Shown: positions 41,593 to 52,089 of the stretch, one piece after another | How the letters are laid out: every line of letters starts with the position of its first letter | How positions within the stretch are numbered: the stretch's first letter is position 1 | From: Rhodococcus sp. NBC_00297 | GTDB lineage: Bacteria > Actinomycetota > Actinomycetes > Mycobacteriales > Mycobacteriaceae | DNA length: 64,000 bases | Assembly (NCBI RefSeq): GCF_036173065.1 | Contig: NZ_CP108041.1 | Span: 3,413,001-3,477,000 of the forward strand | Direction: 5' to 3' | Position numbers and translations under genes: made by a program | The notes under the pieces: model-generated | The model's input: only the letters and a program-made list of their open reading frames with translations | Databases searched by the model: none | What the model was told of the DNA's origin: nothing

Positions 41593-42950
41593 CGCGCGAG
41601 CTCCACGTCGTCGACGAACGGGTCGCCGTTGCGCGGGGCGTCGAACCGCTCCTGGTCCAGGATGCCTTCGCGCTTGGCGACGATGGCCGGGATCAGCGCC
41701 TGGCCGGTGACGTTGACGGCGGTGCGACCCATGTCGACGATCGGCTCGACGGCGAGCAGCAGGCCGACACCGGCGAGCGGCAGGCCGAGCGTGGACAGCG
41801 TCAGGGTCAGCATGACCGTGGCACCGGTGGTGCCCGCCGTCGCCGCGGAGCCGATCACGGAGACGACCACGATGAGCAGGTAGTCGGTGATCGTGAGGTC
41901 GACGCCGTAGAACTGGGCGACGAAGATCGCGGCGATGGCCGGGTAGATGGCCGCGCAACCGTCCATCTTGGTGGTGGCGCCGAGCGGAACCGCGAACGAC
42001 GCGTACTCGCGGGGCACACCGAGATTGCGCTCGGTGACGCGCTGGGTCAGCGGCAGGGTGCCGATGGACGAGCGGGAGACGAAGCCGAGCTGCGTCGCGG
42101 GCCACACGCCCGAGTAGAAGTTGCGGATCGAGAGACCGTGCGCCCGAACGATGATCGGGTAGACGACGAAGAACACGATGGCGAGTCCGACGTACACCGA
42201 GACCGTGAAGACACCCAGCGAGCCGATCGCGTCCCAGCCGTACGTGGCGACGGCGTTGGCGATGAGCGCCGCCGTACCGATGGGGGCCAACCGGATGATC
42301 CACCACAGCACCTTCTGCACGATCGCGAGCAGAGAGGCGTTGAACGTCAGGAACGGCTCGGCCGCCTTGCCCACCTTCAGCGCGGCGATACCGATCGCCG
42401 CGGCGACGACGAGCAGCTGCAGGATGTTGAAGTTCAGTGTGGTGCTCAGCGCACCCTCGGTCTCGCTGGTGCGGGCGCCGAGCGCCAGGAAGTTGTTGGG
42501 GACGAGGCCGGTGAGGAACGACCACCACGACCCTGTGCTCGACGGTTCCTTCCCGAGATCTGGCGAGACGCCGGTGCGCGAACCCGGTTGCGCGACAAGC
42601 CCGATGATGATGCCGACGATCACGGCGATGAACGCGGTGATCGCGAACCAGAGCAGGGTCTGGCCCGCCAGGCGTGCCGCGTTGGTGACGGCGCGCAGGT
42701 TGGCGATGGAGCTGACGATGGCCGTGAACACGAGGGGCACCACGGCGACGGTGAGCAGTTTGACGTAGCTCGATCCGATGGTCGACACCGTCTCGACGAG
42801 CCAGTTGGGGTTGCCGTCGGCGGCGTCGGGCATGGATCGGGCGATCAGTCCGACGACGACGCCGAGGATCAACCCGGCGACGATCTGGGGCCCGAACGAC
42901 GTGAGCCAGTGCGGCAGTCGACGGGTGGGGGCAGCGCTGGGCGCGGACAT
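41589..42950 (-). CDS. Dicarboxylate/amino acid:cation symporter (DAACS family)
   Basis: A 453-aa GltP/DctA-type secondary transporter for glutamate, aspartate or C4-dicarboxylates. Family landmarks are the serine-rich re-entrant loop (FVSRSSIGTLPLTQ), the XMDG motif in ATTKMDGCAAIY and the Asp/Asn of the substrate site in PIVDMGRTAVNVTG. The start at 42950 is preferred over 42989 because of a GGAAGG site and the usual N-terminal length. Confidence 0.92.
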   Translation of the reverse strand: MSAPSAAPTRRLPHWLTSFGPQIVAGLILGVVVGLIARSMPDAADGNPNWLVETVSTIGSSYVKLLTVAVVPLVFTAIVSSIANLRAVTNAARLAGQTLLWFAITAFIAVIVGIIIGLVAQPGSRTGVSPDLGKEPSSTGSWWSFLTGLVPNNFLALGARTSETEGALSTTLNFNILQLLVVAAAIGIAALKVGKAAEPFLTFNASLLAIVQKVLWWIIRLAPIGTAALIANAVATYGWDAIGSLGVFTVSVYVGLAIVFFVVYPIIVRAHGLSIRNFYSGVWPATQLGFVSRSSIGTLPLTQRVTERNLGVPREYASFAVPLGATTKMDGCAAIYPAIAAIFVAQFYGVDLTITDYLLIVVVSVIGSAATAGTTGATVMLTLTLSTLGLPLAGVGLLLAVEPIVDMGRTAVNVTGQALIPAIVAKREGILDQERFDAPRNGDPFVDDVELAR

Positions 42951-43137
42951 GGTGGTGCCTTCCGAGAATGCTGGGGCGGCCGAGAACAACGGCCGAGAAA
43001 AAGGGTGCGCGGTGGACGAGTGGACCGGGGAGGAACACGGTCTATCGACAGATGGCGCTGGCCTGCAGGCGAAGGTCGACGTAGCGACGCGAGGTCAGGA
43101 GCAAGGGCACTCGGACGATGCTACGCCCGTGCCCGGG

Positions 43138-43449
43138 TCAGCTGACGCCGAGCCAGCGCAGGCCCGCGGTGACTGCCGTTGCGGCGACGACCACGAGCAC
43201 GAAAGGCGCTCTGCGCCAGGCGAGAACAGCGGCGACGAGGACCCCGGCGGGGAGTGCGAGGCCCGCGTCACGGGGAAACGTCGAGGTCGCGACGAGGGCG
43301 ACGAACACGACGGCGACCGCTGTGGTCATCGACTTCTCGGCCGACACGGACAGTTCCCGGCGCCCGCGCAGCGCGATCCCGATCAGGCGGAACGCGAACG
43401 TGCCGACGGCGAGTGCGGCGACACCCGCGAGAATGGCCCCGGTGCTCAC
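43138..43449 (-). CDS. azlD: AzlD-type small subunit of branched-chain amino acid exporter
   Basis: A 103-aa membrane protein with about four helices, of the AzlD family, working with AzlC to export branched-chain amino acids or similar compounds. The segment FRLIGIALRGRRELSVSAE and the position directly after azlC (ATGA overlap at 43446-43449) support the call. Confidence 0.87.
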   Translation of the reverse strand: MSTGAILAGVAALAVGTFAFRLIGIALRGRRELSVSAEKSMTTAVAVVFVALVATSTFPRDAGLALPAGVLVAAVLAWRRAPFVLVVVAATAVTAGLRWLGVS

Positions 43450-44168
43450 GAGGCGTCGTTCCTACGCCCGTGTCGGAGCACGAACGGCATGACGGCGATC
43501 AGGGCGAGCACCACGGAGACGCCGGCGGGCACCACGACCCCAGCGGCGACGGCGACCACGGCGCCGACACCCGCGGCGATGCGTGTCACGCGATCGCGCA
43601 GGGAGGGCATCACGAGTGCGAGCAGGACGGCAGGAAAGGCGGCGTCGAGTCCGAGCGACTCCGCGCTCTCCACGCCGGCGCCGAGGCCTACACCGGCCAG
43701 CACGCCCAGATTCCACGCGAGGAAGAGGAACGCGCCGCAGAACCAGAACGAGAGGGTCCTGCCCCGCCTGGTGGTCGAGGCCATCGAGAAGGCGACCGAC
43801 TCGTCGGTGACCAGATGGGCCCCGAGCAGTCGTACGGCGGGTCGCTCCCCGAGCAGCGGTGCCACCGAGAAGCTGAGCGGAAGCAGTCTGCCGTTGATGA
43901 GGAGCGCGCTGGAGACGGCCGCCAGAACGCTGCCGCCGCCGGTGAGCACTCCGACGAAGACGAACTGCGAGGCGCCCGCGAAGACCGCGATCGACAGGAG
44001 ACAGGGGAGCCACCACGGCAGATCGGAGGCGACGGCGATCGCACCGAGCGAGGCACCGACCAGGGCATCGGCCAGGCACACCACGGCAATGTCCCGCACC
44101 GCCACGTCGGGGTCGTCCCGGAGCGTGAGCCACAGGGGTGTTCGCCATATCGAACGCATGGTGCTCAT
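43446..44168 (-). CDS. azlC: AzlC-family branched-chain amino acid exporter
   Basis: A 240-aa membrane protein with about seven helices. AzlC features include FAGASQFVFVGVL, ALLINGRLLPLSFSVAP and HLVTDESVAFSM. The start at 44168 (or at the next Met, three codons later) is divergent from a cupin-type XRE regulator, which likely controls it. Related transporters export valine, leucine, isoleucine or azaleucine. Confidence 0.9.
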   Translation of the reverse strand: MSTMRSIWRTPLWLTLRDDPDVAVRDIAVVCLADALVGASLGAIAVASDLPWWLPCLLSIAVFAGASQFVFVGVLTGGGSVLAAVSSALLINGRLLPLSFSVAPLLGERPAVRLLGAHLVTDESVAFSMASTTRRGRTLSFWFCGAFLFLAWNLGVLAGVGLGAGVESAESLGLDAAFPAVLLALVMPSLRDRVTRIAAGVGAVVAVAAGVVVPAGVSVVLALIAVMPFVLRHGRRNDAS

Positions 44169-44187
44169 GGTGAACGGTCGCGGTGCC

Positions 44188-44203
44188 GTTCGTCAAGGCG
44201 AAC
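44188..44203. promoter_or_regulatory. Palindrome in azlC / XRE-cupin divergent promoter
   Basis: GTTCG (44188-44192), TCAAGG, CGAAC (44199-44203) is a perfect 5-base-arm palindrome 19 bases from the azlC start. An extra GACGAAC lies at 44218. It is a candidate operator for the XRE regulator encoded at 44243. Confidence 0.4.
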
Positions 44204-44242
44204 AAGGGGAGTGTGAGACGAACACTGTGGCATCATGCAGTG

Positions 44243-44797
44243 ATGTCCGACAGCGCACCTATCGCCGCGATTGCCGCGTCGCTCGTCCGGGAGCGTCGAC
44301 GTACGGGCCTGTCTCTCGCCGAGGTGGCCCGGCGCGCGGGCATCGCGAAGTCGACCCTCTCCCAGCTCGAGTCGGGAACGGGCAATCCCAGCGTCGAGAC
44401 GCTGTGGGCTCTGAGCGTGACGCTGAACGTGCCCTTCGCGCGCCTGGTGGAACCGCCGCGGCAGGAGGTCCGCCTGGTACGACGCGGTGAGGGTCCGTCG
44501 ATCGCCGCGGAGTCGTCGGACTACACCGCGACACTGCTGTCGTCCTGCCCACCGACCGCGCGCCGCGACCTGTACCTGCTCGCCGCCGAGGTGGGGACGC
44601 CCCGGTTGTCCGATCCGCACATGCACGGGGTGATCGAACACGTGGTGGTGTCGTCCGGCCGGGCGGTGTGCGGGCCGGTGGACGCGACCGAGGAGCTGGG
44701 GCCGGGGGACTACCTGTCGTACCCCGGCGACGTGCCCCACGTGTTCGAGGCACTCGAGAACGGGACGACTGCGGTGATGGTCACCGAGCAGTACTGA
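44243..44797 (+). CDS. XRE-family regulator with C-terminal cupin domain
   Basis: A 184-aa regulator. The N-terminal helix-turn-helix (RRTGLSLAEVARRAGIAKST, then LSQLESG) spans residues 15-70, and a cupin sensor domain runs from about 100 to the end with HMHGVIEHVVVSSG and GPGDYLSYPGDVPHVFEA. The ATG at 44243 is preferred over 44183 because the HTH then starts at the usual distance. It is divergent from azlC and probably regulates it. The 3' end overlaps the convergent asparaginase gene by 17 bases. Confidence 0.88.
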   Translation: MSDSAPIAAIAASLVRERRRTGLSLAEVARRAGIAKSTLSQLESGTGNPSVETLWALSVTLNVPFARLVEPPRQEVRLVRRGEGPSIAAESSDYTATLLSSCPPTARRDLYLLAAEVGTPRLSDPHMHGVIEHVVVSSGRAVCGPVDATEELGPGDYLSYPGDVPHVFEALENGTTAVMVTEQY

Positions 44798-45731
44798 TCG
44801 AGGCCAGATCCGCTGTGACCGGCAGGCGGTTGCTCAGCAACGCGCACAGCAGGATTCGCGCCTGGGCGGGACTGAGGTCGCCCGCGGACACCGCACCCGC
44901 TCGCACGAGGTCGGCGCCCCCGCCGCCGCCGCCGTAGGTGGTGACGACACCGCCGGACGGCACCCGCGTCGACAACATCACCGGGACACCGGCATCGGTA
45001 CACCGGCGCACAGCGTCCACGACGGCGGCGTTCGCATTGCCCGCGCCCATCGCCTGCAGCACGATCCCGTCGGTGCGGGCGGACCGCAGGGCGTCGATGA
45101 CGAGTCCGTCGACACCCGGGTAGAGCGCGACCACGTCGACCCGGATCCCGTCGATCGAACTGTCCGGCAGCGTCTCCCGCGGAACCGGGTCCACCGCCGG
45201 CGTTCCGGAGTAGGCATCGAGCGCGGTCGTGTGAGATTTCCGTACCCCGCGGGCCTGGAGAACGCGCGGGCCGAAGGCGACGAGTACACCGTGGCCCCGT
45301 CGCTCGGGATCGGCGGCCACGCGGAGCGCCGACTCGACGTTGTGCGGGCCGTCGCTCTCGACGTGGTCCGCGGTGCGTTGGGCGCCGGTGATCACGACGG
45401 GGCGAACGTCGGTGTGGGAGAGATCGATCAGCATCGCCGTCTCCTCGAGGGAGTCGGTGCCGTGCAGGACGACGACACCGCTCACCGCGTCGTCACGCAG
45501 CGCCTCGGTGACGGCGCCGCGGACGGTGTCCATGTCGAGGAGCGACATCGCGGCACTGTCGACGCACAGGACGTCGGTGACTCGGACCCGGACTCCCACG
45601 CGGAGTCCGGCATCCACCAGGACGTCGTGGGCGTGACGGCCCGTGGTGCTGACACCGTCGGGGCCGACGCGGCTGGCGATGGTTCCGCCGGTGGTCAGGA
45701 CGACGACCGTCGGCAGTGCGGGTGAACTCAT
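44781..45731 (-). CDS. L-asparaginase
   Basis: A 316-aa asparaginase/glutaminase-family hydrolase converting asparagine to aspartate and ammonia. The catalytic threonine of the first motif is in [11 protein letters not shown] near residue 14, and the second triad is in [12 protein letters not shown]. No signal peptide, so a cytoplasmic enzyme. The ATG at 45731 overlaps the permease stop (ATGA). A GGGGGG stretch near residue 270 is unusual. It is the last gene of the aspartase/permease/asparaginase operon. Confidence 0.9.
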   Translation of the reverse strand: MSSPALPTVVVLTTGGTIASRVGPDGVSTTGRHAHDVLVDAGLRVGVRVRVTDVLCVDSAAMSLLDMDTVRGAVTEALRDDAVSGVVVLHGTDSLEETAMLIDLSHTDVRPVVITGAQRTADHVESDGPHNVESALRVAADPERRGHGVLVAFGPRVLQARGVRKSHTTALDAYSGTPAVDPVPRETLPDSSIDGIRVDVVALYPGVDGLVIDALRSARTDGIVLQAMGAGNANAAVVDAVRRCTDAGVPVMLSTRVPSGGVVTTYGGGGGGADLVRAGAVSAGDLSPAQARILLCALLSNRLPVTADLASISTAR

Positions 45732-47191
45732 CGGGCGACCGTTCCCCCTCCCGCACGGGCGCGCTCGCGGGCGAGCCGCTCGATGCCCGGGCGCGCTGCG
45801 CGCCAGCCGATGACCAGCGCGGGAACGATGACCAGGAGGGAGGCGAGCGTCCAGGTGCCGATCGGGTAGTCGAAGCCCATCAGGACCAGGACGACCACCA
45901 GGAAGACGAGGGTGGCGATGCCGGTGTACGGGGCGCCGAACAACCGGAAGGACGGCCGCGTCACCACGCCCTCCTTCGACAGGTGCCAGAGCTTGAGCTG
46001 GCACAACACGATCATGGCCCAGGCGCTGACGATGCCGAGCGCGGCGAGATTGAGCACGATCTCGAACGCCTGCTCGGGCACCACCGCGTTCAGCACCACT
46101 CCGAGCAGGGTAACCGCTGCCGTGAGCAGGATCCCGCCGTAGGGCACGCCGGCCTTGCTCATCTTCATCGCGAAGCGCGGCGCGCTGCCCGCCGCGGCCA
46201 TCGATCGGAGGATGCGACCGGTCGAGTAGAGCCCGGCATTGAGCGAGGACAGCGCCGCCGTCAGGACGATGAGGTTCATGGCGGTGTCCGCGCCCTCGAC
46301 TCCGATCGAGCCGAAGAACGTGACGAACGGGCTCTCACCCGCGCGGTAGGCGGAGTAGGGCAGCAGGAGCGACAGCAGCAGCACGGACCCGACGTAGAAG
46401 ACCGCGATGCGGATGATGACGGTGTTGATCGCCTTCGGAATGACCTTCTCGGGGTTCGGCGTCTCGCCCGCGGCGGTACCGACCAGCTCGATGGAGGCGT
46501 AGGCGAACACGACGCCCTGGATGATGACGACGGCGGGCAGCAGACCGTTGGGGATCAGCCCGCCGTTGTCGGCGATCATCGACAGGCCCTGCTCCTGGTT
46601 CGGTGTCCCCTTGACGAGGAGGTAGAGGCCGATGCACAGAAACGCCACCAGGGCGAGCACCTTGATCAGGGCGAACCAGAACTCCAGCTCGCCGAAGACT
46701 TTGACCGACACCAGGTTCAGGGACAGAACCAGCAGCAGTGCGGCGAGGGCGAAGACCCACTGCGGTACCGACGCGATCGGGTCCCAGTAGCGGCCGAAGA
46801 AGTTCATGTAGAGCGCCACGGCGGTCACGTCGACGACGGCGGTCATCGACCAGTTGAGCCAGTACAGCCACCCGGAGACGAAGGCGGCCTTCTCCCCGAA
46901 GAACTCGCGAGCGTAGGACACGAAGGACCCGGACGTGGGCCGGTGCAGCACCAGTTCGCCGAGCGCCCGAAGGATGAGGAAAGCGAAGAACCCGCACACC
47001 GCGTACGCGATGACGAGTGCCGGGCCGGCCTGCGCCAGACGTCCGCCTGCACCCATGAAGAGGCCGGTTCCGATGGCGCCGCCGATGGCGATCATCTGGA
47101 CCTGCCGCGTTTTCAGGCCTTTGTGATAGCCGTCGTTCTCGGCGGCGTGGAGGGCGTCGTCGGCGCCGTGCTGATCGGTGGTCGTGGTCAT
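45728..47191 (-). CDS. Amino acid permease, APC family, asparagine permease (AnsP) type
   Basis: A 487-aa transporter with about twelve helices. The N-terminus after a short tail reads [20 protein letters not shown], the consensus of the amino acid transporter group, followed by [20 protein letters not shown]. It is encoded between aspartase and asparaginase, so asparagine is the likely substrate. It is coupled to the asparaginase gene by ATGA. Confidence 0.9.
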   Translation of the reverse strand: MTTTTDQHGADDALHAAENDGYHKGLKTRQVQMIAIGGAIGTGLFMGAGGRLAQAGPALVIAYAVCGFFAFLILRALGELVLHRPTSGSFVSYAREFFGEKAAFVSGWLYWLNWSMTAVVDVTAVALYMNFFGRYWDPIASVPQWVFALAALLLVLSLNLVSVKVFGELEFWFALIKVLALVAFLCIGLYLLVKGTPNQEQGLSMIADNGGLIPNGLLPAVVIIQGVVFAYASIELVGTAAGETPNPEKVIPKAINTVIIRIAVFYVGSVLLLSLLLPYSAYRAGESPFVTFFGSIGVEGADTAMNLIVLTAALSSLNAGLYSTGRILRSMAAAGSAPRFAMKMSKAGVPYGGILLTAAVTLLGVVLNAVVPEQAFEIVLNLAALGIVSAWAMIVLCQLKLWHLSKEGVVTRPSFRLFGAPYTGIATLVFLVVVLVLMGFDYPIGTWTLASLLVIVPALVIGWRAARPGIERLARERARAGGGTVAR

Positions 47192-47198
47192 CGGGTCC

Positions 47199-48596
47199 TC
47201 AGTTCTGGAGGTTCGCGAGATGTTCGGGGCGGAGCAGTTCTTCGAGACGTGTCGCTGTCAGGAGGCCGCGTTCGAGCACCAGCTCCGCGACTCCTCGTCC
47301 GCTCTCGAGTGCCTCCTTGGCGATCTCGGTGGCGGCCTGGTATCCGATGTGCGGGTTGAGTGCCGTGACCAGTCCGATGGAGTGTTCGACGCTGTCTCGC
47401 AGGTGGGCCTCGTGCGCGGTGATCCCCACGACGCACTTGTCCGCGAGCGTCCGGCAGGCCGCACCCAGGTGCGTCATGCCGGAGGTGAGCGACTCCATGA
47501 TGATGGGCTCGAAGGCGTTGAGCTGCAGCTGACCTGCCTCGGCCGCCATCGTGATGGTGACGTCCTGGCCGATGACCTGGAAGGCCACCTGGTTGAGCAC
47601 CTCGGGGATGACGGGGTTGACCTTGCCGGGCATGATCGACGAGCCCGCCTGTACTGCGGGCAGGTCGATCTCGCCGAACCCTGCACGCGGTCCCGAGGAG
47701 AGGAGGCGGAGGTCGTTGCACACCTTCGACAGCTTCACGGCGCACCGCTTGAGTACTCCCGAGAGATGCACGAACTGACCGACGTCCTGCGTGGCCTCGA
47801 CGAGATCCGTCGCGCTGACGAGGGGGAGTGCGGTGATCTCGCGGAGGTGCCGGACCGCTGCCTCGCGGTAGCCGGGGGCGGCGTTGAGTCCGGTGCCGAT
47901 CGCGGTGGCGCCGATGTTGATCTCGTGCACCAACAGTGACGCCTCCTCGAGGCGGGCGCGGTCCTCGTCGATCATGACGGCGAACGTGCCGAACTCCTGG
48001 CCCAGTGTCATCGGCACGGCGTCCTGCAACTGGGTCCTGCCCATCTTGACGATGGAGCGGAACTCCTCTGCCTTCGCGCGGAAGGCGTCCTGCAGGATGC
48101 GCATCGACTCGGACAGTTCGGCCACCGCGAGGATCGTCGCGATGTTGCAGGCGGTGGGGTAGACGTCGTTGGTCGACTGGCCGAGGTTGACGTGCTCGTT
48201 GGGGTGCAGGTGCGCGTACTCGCCGGGACGGTGGCCGAGCAGCACCAGCGCGCGGTTGGCGATGACCTCGTTGGCGTTCATGTTGGTCGACGTGCCGGCG
48301 CCGCCCTGGATCACGTCGACGACGAACTGGTCGTGCCACCGGCCGTCCAGGATCTCGCGGGCGGCCTGCAGGATCGCGTCGCCGCGCACCTCGTCGAGAA
48401 GACCCAGTTCGATGTTGGCCGCCGCGGCCGCGTACTTCACGGCGGCGAGCGCGCGGATCAGCTTGGTGTTCGATGAGATCGGTCGTCCGGTGATGGGGAA
48501 GTTCTCGGTGGCGCGCAGAGTGTGGATGCCCCACAGCACGTCGGCGGGCACCTCGCGCTCTCCCAGCAGGTCGTGCTCGGTACGGGTGGCGGCCAC
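47199..48596 (-). CDS. aspA: Aspartate ammonia-lyase
   Basis: A 465-aa fumarase/aspartase-superfamily enzyme converting aspartate to fumarate and ammonia. The catalytic-loop signature [11 protein letters not shown] is present, as are [15 protein letters not shown] and the segment [16 protein letters not shown]. It starts at a GTG at 48596 with a GGAGAA site. The adjacent permease and asparaginase complete an asparagine-to-fumarate route. A 7-base-arm palindrome lies 19 bases upstream of the start. Confidence 0.93.
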   Translation of the reverse strand: MAATRTEHDLLGEREVPADVLWGIHTLRATENFPITGRPISSNTKLIRALAAVKYAAAAANIELGLLDEVRGDAILQAAREILDGRWHDQFVVDVIQGGAGTSTNMNANEVIANRALVLLGHRPGEYAHLHPNEHVNLGQSTNDVYPTACNIATILAVAELSESMRILQDAFRAKAEEFRSIVKMGRTQLQDAVPMTLGQEFGTFAVMIDEDRARLEEASLLVHEINIGATAIGTGLNAAPGYREAAVRHLREITALPLVSATDLVEATQDVGQFVHLSGVLKRCAVKLSKVCNDLRLLSSGPRAGFGEIDLPAVQAGSSIMPGKVNPVIPEVLNQVAFQVIGQDVTITMAAEAGQLQLNAFEPIIMESLTSGMTHLGAACRTLADKCVVGITAHEAHLRDSVEHSIGLVTALNPHIGYQAATEIAKEALESGRGVAELVLERGLLTATRLEELLRPEHLANLQN

Positions 48597-48614
48597 GGCG
48601 TTCTCCTTCGCTTG

Positions 48615-48633
48615 CTGTCAGGCTGTCTGACAG
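48615..48633. promoter_or_regulatory. Putative operator of the asparagine operon
   Basis: CTGTCAG (48615-48621), GCTGT, CTGACAG (48627-48633) is a perfect palindrome in the leader of the aspA operon. Its TGTCAG/CTGACA halves resemble GntR/FadR-type sites, but no such regulator gene is nearby in the window. Confidence 0.5.
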
Positions 48634-48753
48634 GTTGAGTGTGAACCACGGCACAGTGGATGTCAACGGTGATCTGTCGGAGCCGGGCGCTACGGTCGGG
48701 TCGACACCGGACCTCACGGTCGGTGGGACACCACGACGTTCCAGGAGGGCCAC

Positions 48754-51700
48754 GTGCTCGAGCTCCACCGCGCCGAACGCGCGAGCACGTTGGCCACCGG
48801 TCTCGCGACGCTGCTCGCCGAGCCCCTCGCGGACGCCTTCGCCGCAGACGTCGTCGCGGTCCCGGCGAAGGGCGTGGAGCGGTGGCTCCGACAACGGCTC
48901 TCCCTCTCGTTGGGGGCGGCAGGAGTGTCGGACGGCATCGCGGCGAACATCGACTTCCCGTCGCCCGGCCGCCTGGTCGACGACGTCCTGGCCGTGGTGA
49001 CGGGCGTGGACGCCGACTCGGATCCGTGGGCCGCGGGCCCGTTGCTGTGGACCGTCCTACGCGTGATCGACGAGTGTTCGACCGAACCCTGGTGCTCGGT
49101 TCTCTCCCGGAGCATCGGCGGTGCGGCGGCGGCGCCCGACGATCACCGCCGTGGTCGACGCTGGTCCACCGCGTCCCACGTGTCCGGACTCTTCCGTTCG
49201 TATGCCGCACAACGGCCCTCGATGATCGTCGACTGGGCGGCCGGTGCCGACACGGACGGCGCCGGCGCCCCGCTCGCGCCGGATCTCCTGTGGCAGGCGG
49301 AGCTGTGGCGCCGGGTGCGGGAGCGCATCGGGGTGCCCGGCCCCGCGGAGAGACTGGACCCGGTCTGCGACGCCCTCGCCGAGGACGGGTCGACGCTCGA
49401 TCTTCCGTCGCGCCTGTCCCTGTTCGGGGCGACCCGTCTCACCACCCTGCAGCGACGCGTGCTGCGGGCGGTGGCCGATCACCGCGACGTCCATCTGTGG
49501 CTGCCACACCCCAGCCCGGTCTCGTGGGCTGCGACGTCCCGGCGTGCGGGCGCCGGGTCGTTGCGGCGTGTCGACGCGCCGCCGGTGTCGACGGCGGGTC
49601 ATCCCCTGCTGGTGAGCCTCGGCCGCGACGTGCGCGAGTTGCAACCGCTTCTCGAACCGACGGCCGATGCGGACCGCCATCTCCCCGATCCGGAGCGGTC
49701 CGACGCGCGGCGTGTCGAGGCGTCGACGACGGTCCTGAGGCGGATGCAGAACGACATCGTGGCCGACCGCGCCCCGGCCGCGCCCGACGTCCCGGGGATG
49801 GACGACAGCGTGCAGATCCACGCCTGCCACGGCCCCGCCCGGCAGGTCGACGTGCTGCGCGACACCTTGCTGCACCTCTTCCGGGACGATCCGACGCTCG
49901 AACCGCGCGACGTCCTGATCATGTGCCCGGACGTGGACACCTTCGCTCCGCTCGTGCGAGCGGCCTTCGGGAACGAGGGCGCGGTGGGCGATCCCTCGGC
50001 GCACCCGGCGCACGGACTCCGCGTGCGGCTGGCGGATCGGGGGCTCCGGCGCACCAATCCCGTGCTCGACGTGATCGCGGCGATGATCGAGATGGCAGGG
50101 GACCGCGTCACCGCGTCGCAGATGCTCGATCTCGCTGCGTCCGAGGCTGTGCGGACCCGGTTCCGCTTCTCCGACGACGATCTCGAACGGCTCGCCGAGT
50201 GGACACGGGTGTCCGGTGCGCGCTGGGGCATCGACTCTGTGCAGCGAGAGTTGTTCGGTCTGGGCGACTTTCGTCAGAACACGTTCACCGCGGCCATGGA
50301 CCGACTGCTGCTCGGCGCCGCTGCCGACGAGACCACGGGGGACTGGCTGGGCCTGGCTCTGCCCGTGGACGACGTCGACGGGAACGACATCGATCTCGCC
50401 GGTCGGTACGCAGAACTGGTCGACCGGGTCTCTGTCGTGTTGCGCGGTATGCGGGGCGAGCATCCGGTCCGGACGTGGCGCGCGAGCCTGATCCGAGCGA
50501 TCGACCTGCTCACCGAGGTCGGGCCGGCAGACGTCCGACATCGGGTCGACGCGCTGCGGGAACTGTCCGCCGCGCTGGAACACGGTGACGACATCTCCCT
50601 GCAGCTCGCCGACATCCGGTCGATGTTGCGCGATCGCCTGGCCGGGCGCCCGACGCGATCGAACTTCCGCACCGGAGAACTGACGGTGTGCACCATGGTC
50701 CCGATGCGGTCGGTGCCGCACCGGGTGGTGGTGTTGCTCGGGCTCGACGACGACGTCTTCCCGCGCGCCGGCCACCTCGACGGCGACGACGTCCTCGCAC
50801 GCGGTGCGCTGATCGGCGAGCGTGACATCCGCAGCGAGGACCGTCAGCTGCTGCTCGACGCCCTCATGTCGGCCGGCGAGAAACTGGTTCTCTTCCATAC
50901 CGGGGCGAATCCGGTGTCGGGTGCCCACGAACCTCCCGCCATCCCGTTGTCCGAGGTCATCGAGGTCGTGGCGGCCACGGCGGGGGTCGAGAACAACCGC
51001 GCGGTCACGCGGCACCCGCTGCAGCCGTTCGATCCGTCGATCTTCGACGGCAGCGCTCCCGCCGGGTTCGACAGTGCCGCGCTCGCGGGCGCGGTGGCGG
51101 CGAGCGCTCCCTTCGTGCCGCGGCAGCCGTTCCTCGACGGTCCGCTTCCAGCGCGAGACTCCGCGGACGTGGCGTTGGCGGAGCTGGTGGCGTTCGTGCA
51201 GAGCCCCGTCACCGCGTTCGTGCGGCAGCGATTGAAGGTGGGTCTGTCGGGGCGGGACGACGACGTCGTCGACGCCCTCGCCGTGGAGCTGGACGCGCTG
51301 TCGGCCTGGGACATCGGAGAGCGCATGCTGTCGGCGCTCCTGACCGGTGTGGAACTGGCCGACTTCCGGGCCGCGGAATGGCGCCGCGGAACGCTGCCGC
51401 CCTTCGCCCAGGGGGCGCGCCTGCTCGAGCAGATCGAGAACGACGTGGTGCCCATCGCCGACGCGGCGGCCGAGATCCACGTCGGGCCGCCGGAGAGTGT
51501 GGACGTCGTCGTGGATCTGGACGGGGGGCGGCGGCTCACGGGCACCGTTCCCGGGGTGCACGGCACCACCGTGGCGCGCACGTCCTATTCGAGGATGGCC
51601 CCGAAGCGGCGACTGGAGGCCTGGATCCACCTGCTGGCGGTCGCGGCGCAGAGCGGCTCGGACGGATGGACGGCGGTCACCACCGCGCGGGGTCGGTCCT

Positions 51701-52089
51701 CACGGCCCGTGTCGCGGTCGACCCTCACGACACCCGAGGACGCCCGCGCGGTTCTGGCAGAGCTGGCGGACCTGCGCGACCGCGGTCTGCGCGAGCCACT
51801 GCCCCTGGCGCTGAAGTCCGGGGAGGCATACGCCACCAGAGTCGTTCGGGGAAGCAGCGAGGAGATGGCCCTCGCGGCGGCAGCTCAGCAGTTCTCGGAT
51901 CGGTTCGGCGACGTCACGGAGCCGGCGGTACTTCTGGTGCACGGAAGCGGAGTCGACTTCGGGCAGTGGACAGCGATTCCTCCGGCCGCCGACGAGGCGA
52001 AGTGGTCGGCCGACGGCACGCGCTTCGGTGTGCTCGCGCGACGAGTGTGGCAGCCGTTGCTCACCCACGAGAGCATGGAGCAGCGATGA
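48754..52089 (+). CDS. recC: Exodeoxyribonuclease V gamma subunit RecC
   Basis: A 1111-aa protein, the Chi-scanning, helicase-fold but enzymatically inactive subunit of RecBCD in double-strand-break repair. RecC landmarks include PAKGVERWLRQRLSLSLG near the N-terminus, HACHGPARQVDVLRDTLLHL and CPDVDTFAPLVRAAFG, and the C-terminal segment VGLSGRDDDVVDALAVELDA-like. It starts at a GTG at 48754. It is the first gene of recC-recB-recD. Its last codons (HESMEQR) are part of a tandem repeat that runs into recB. Confidence 0.92.
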   Translation: MLELHRAERASTLATGLATLLAEPLADAFAADVVAVPAKGVERWLRQRLSLSLGAAGVSDGIAANIDFPSPGRLVDDVLAVVTGVDADSDPWAAGPLLWTVLRVIDECSTEPWCSVLSRSIGGAAAAPDDHRRGRRWSTASHVSGLFRSYAAQRPSMIVDWAAGADTDGAGAPLAPDLLWQAELWRRVRERIGVPGPAERLDPVCDALAEDGSTLDLPSRLSLFGATRLTTLQRRVLRAVADHRDVHLWLPHPSPVSWAATSRRAGAGSLRRVDAPPVSTAGHPLLVSLGRDVRELQPLLEPTADADRHLPDPERSDARRVEASTTVLRRMQNDIVADRAPAAPDVPGMDDSVQIHACHGPARQVDVLRDTLLHLFRDDPTLEPRDVLIMCPDVDTFAPLVRAAFGNEGAVGDPSAHPAHGLRVRLADRGLRRTNPVLDVIAAMIEMAGDRVTASQMLDLAASEAVRTRFRFSDDDLERLAEWTRVSGARWGIDSVQRELFGLGDFRQNTFTAAMDRLLLGAAADETTGDWLGLALPVDDVDGNDIDLAGRYAELVDRVSVVLRGMRGEHPVRTWRASLIRAIDLLTEVGPADVRHRVDALRELSAALEHGDDISLQLADIRSMLRDRLAGRPTRSNFRTGELTVCTMVPMRSVPHRVVVLLGLDDDVFPRAGHLDGDDVLARGALIGERDIRSEDRQLLLDALMSAGEKLVLFHTGANPVSGAHEPPAIPLSEVIEVVAATAGVENNRAVTRHPLQPFDPSIFDGSAPAGFDSAALAGAVAASAPFVPRQPFLDGPLPARDSADVALAELVAFVQSPVTAFVRQRLKVGLSGRDDDVVDALAVELDALSAWDIGERMLSALLTGVELADFRAAEWRRGTLPPFAQGARLLEQIENDVVPIADAAAEIHVGPPESVDVVVDLDGGRRLTGTVPGVHGTTVARTSYSRMAPKRRLEAWIHLLAVAAQSGSDGWTAVTTARGRSSRPVSRSTLTTPEDARAVLAELADLRDRGLREPLPLALKSGEAYATRVVRGSSEEMALAAAAQQFSDRFGDVTEPAVLLVHGSGVDFGQWTAIPPAADEAKWSADGTRFGVLARRVWQPLLTHESMEQR

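Noticed and set aside
42976-42996. Two CGGCCG palindromes seven bases apart upstream of the symporter gene
   Set aside because: Short self-complementary GC hexamers are expected by chance at this base composition, and there is no T-run or regulator nearby.
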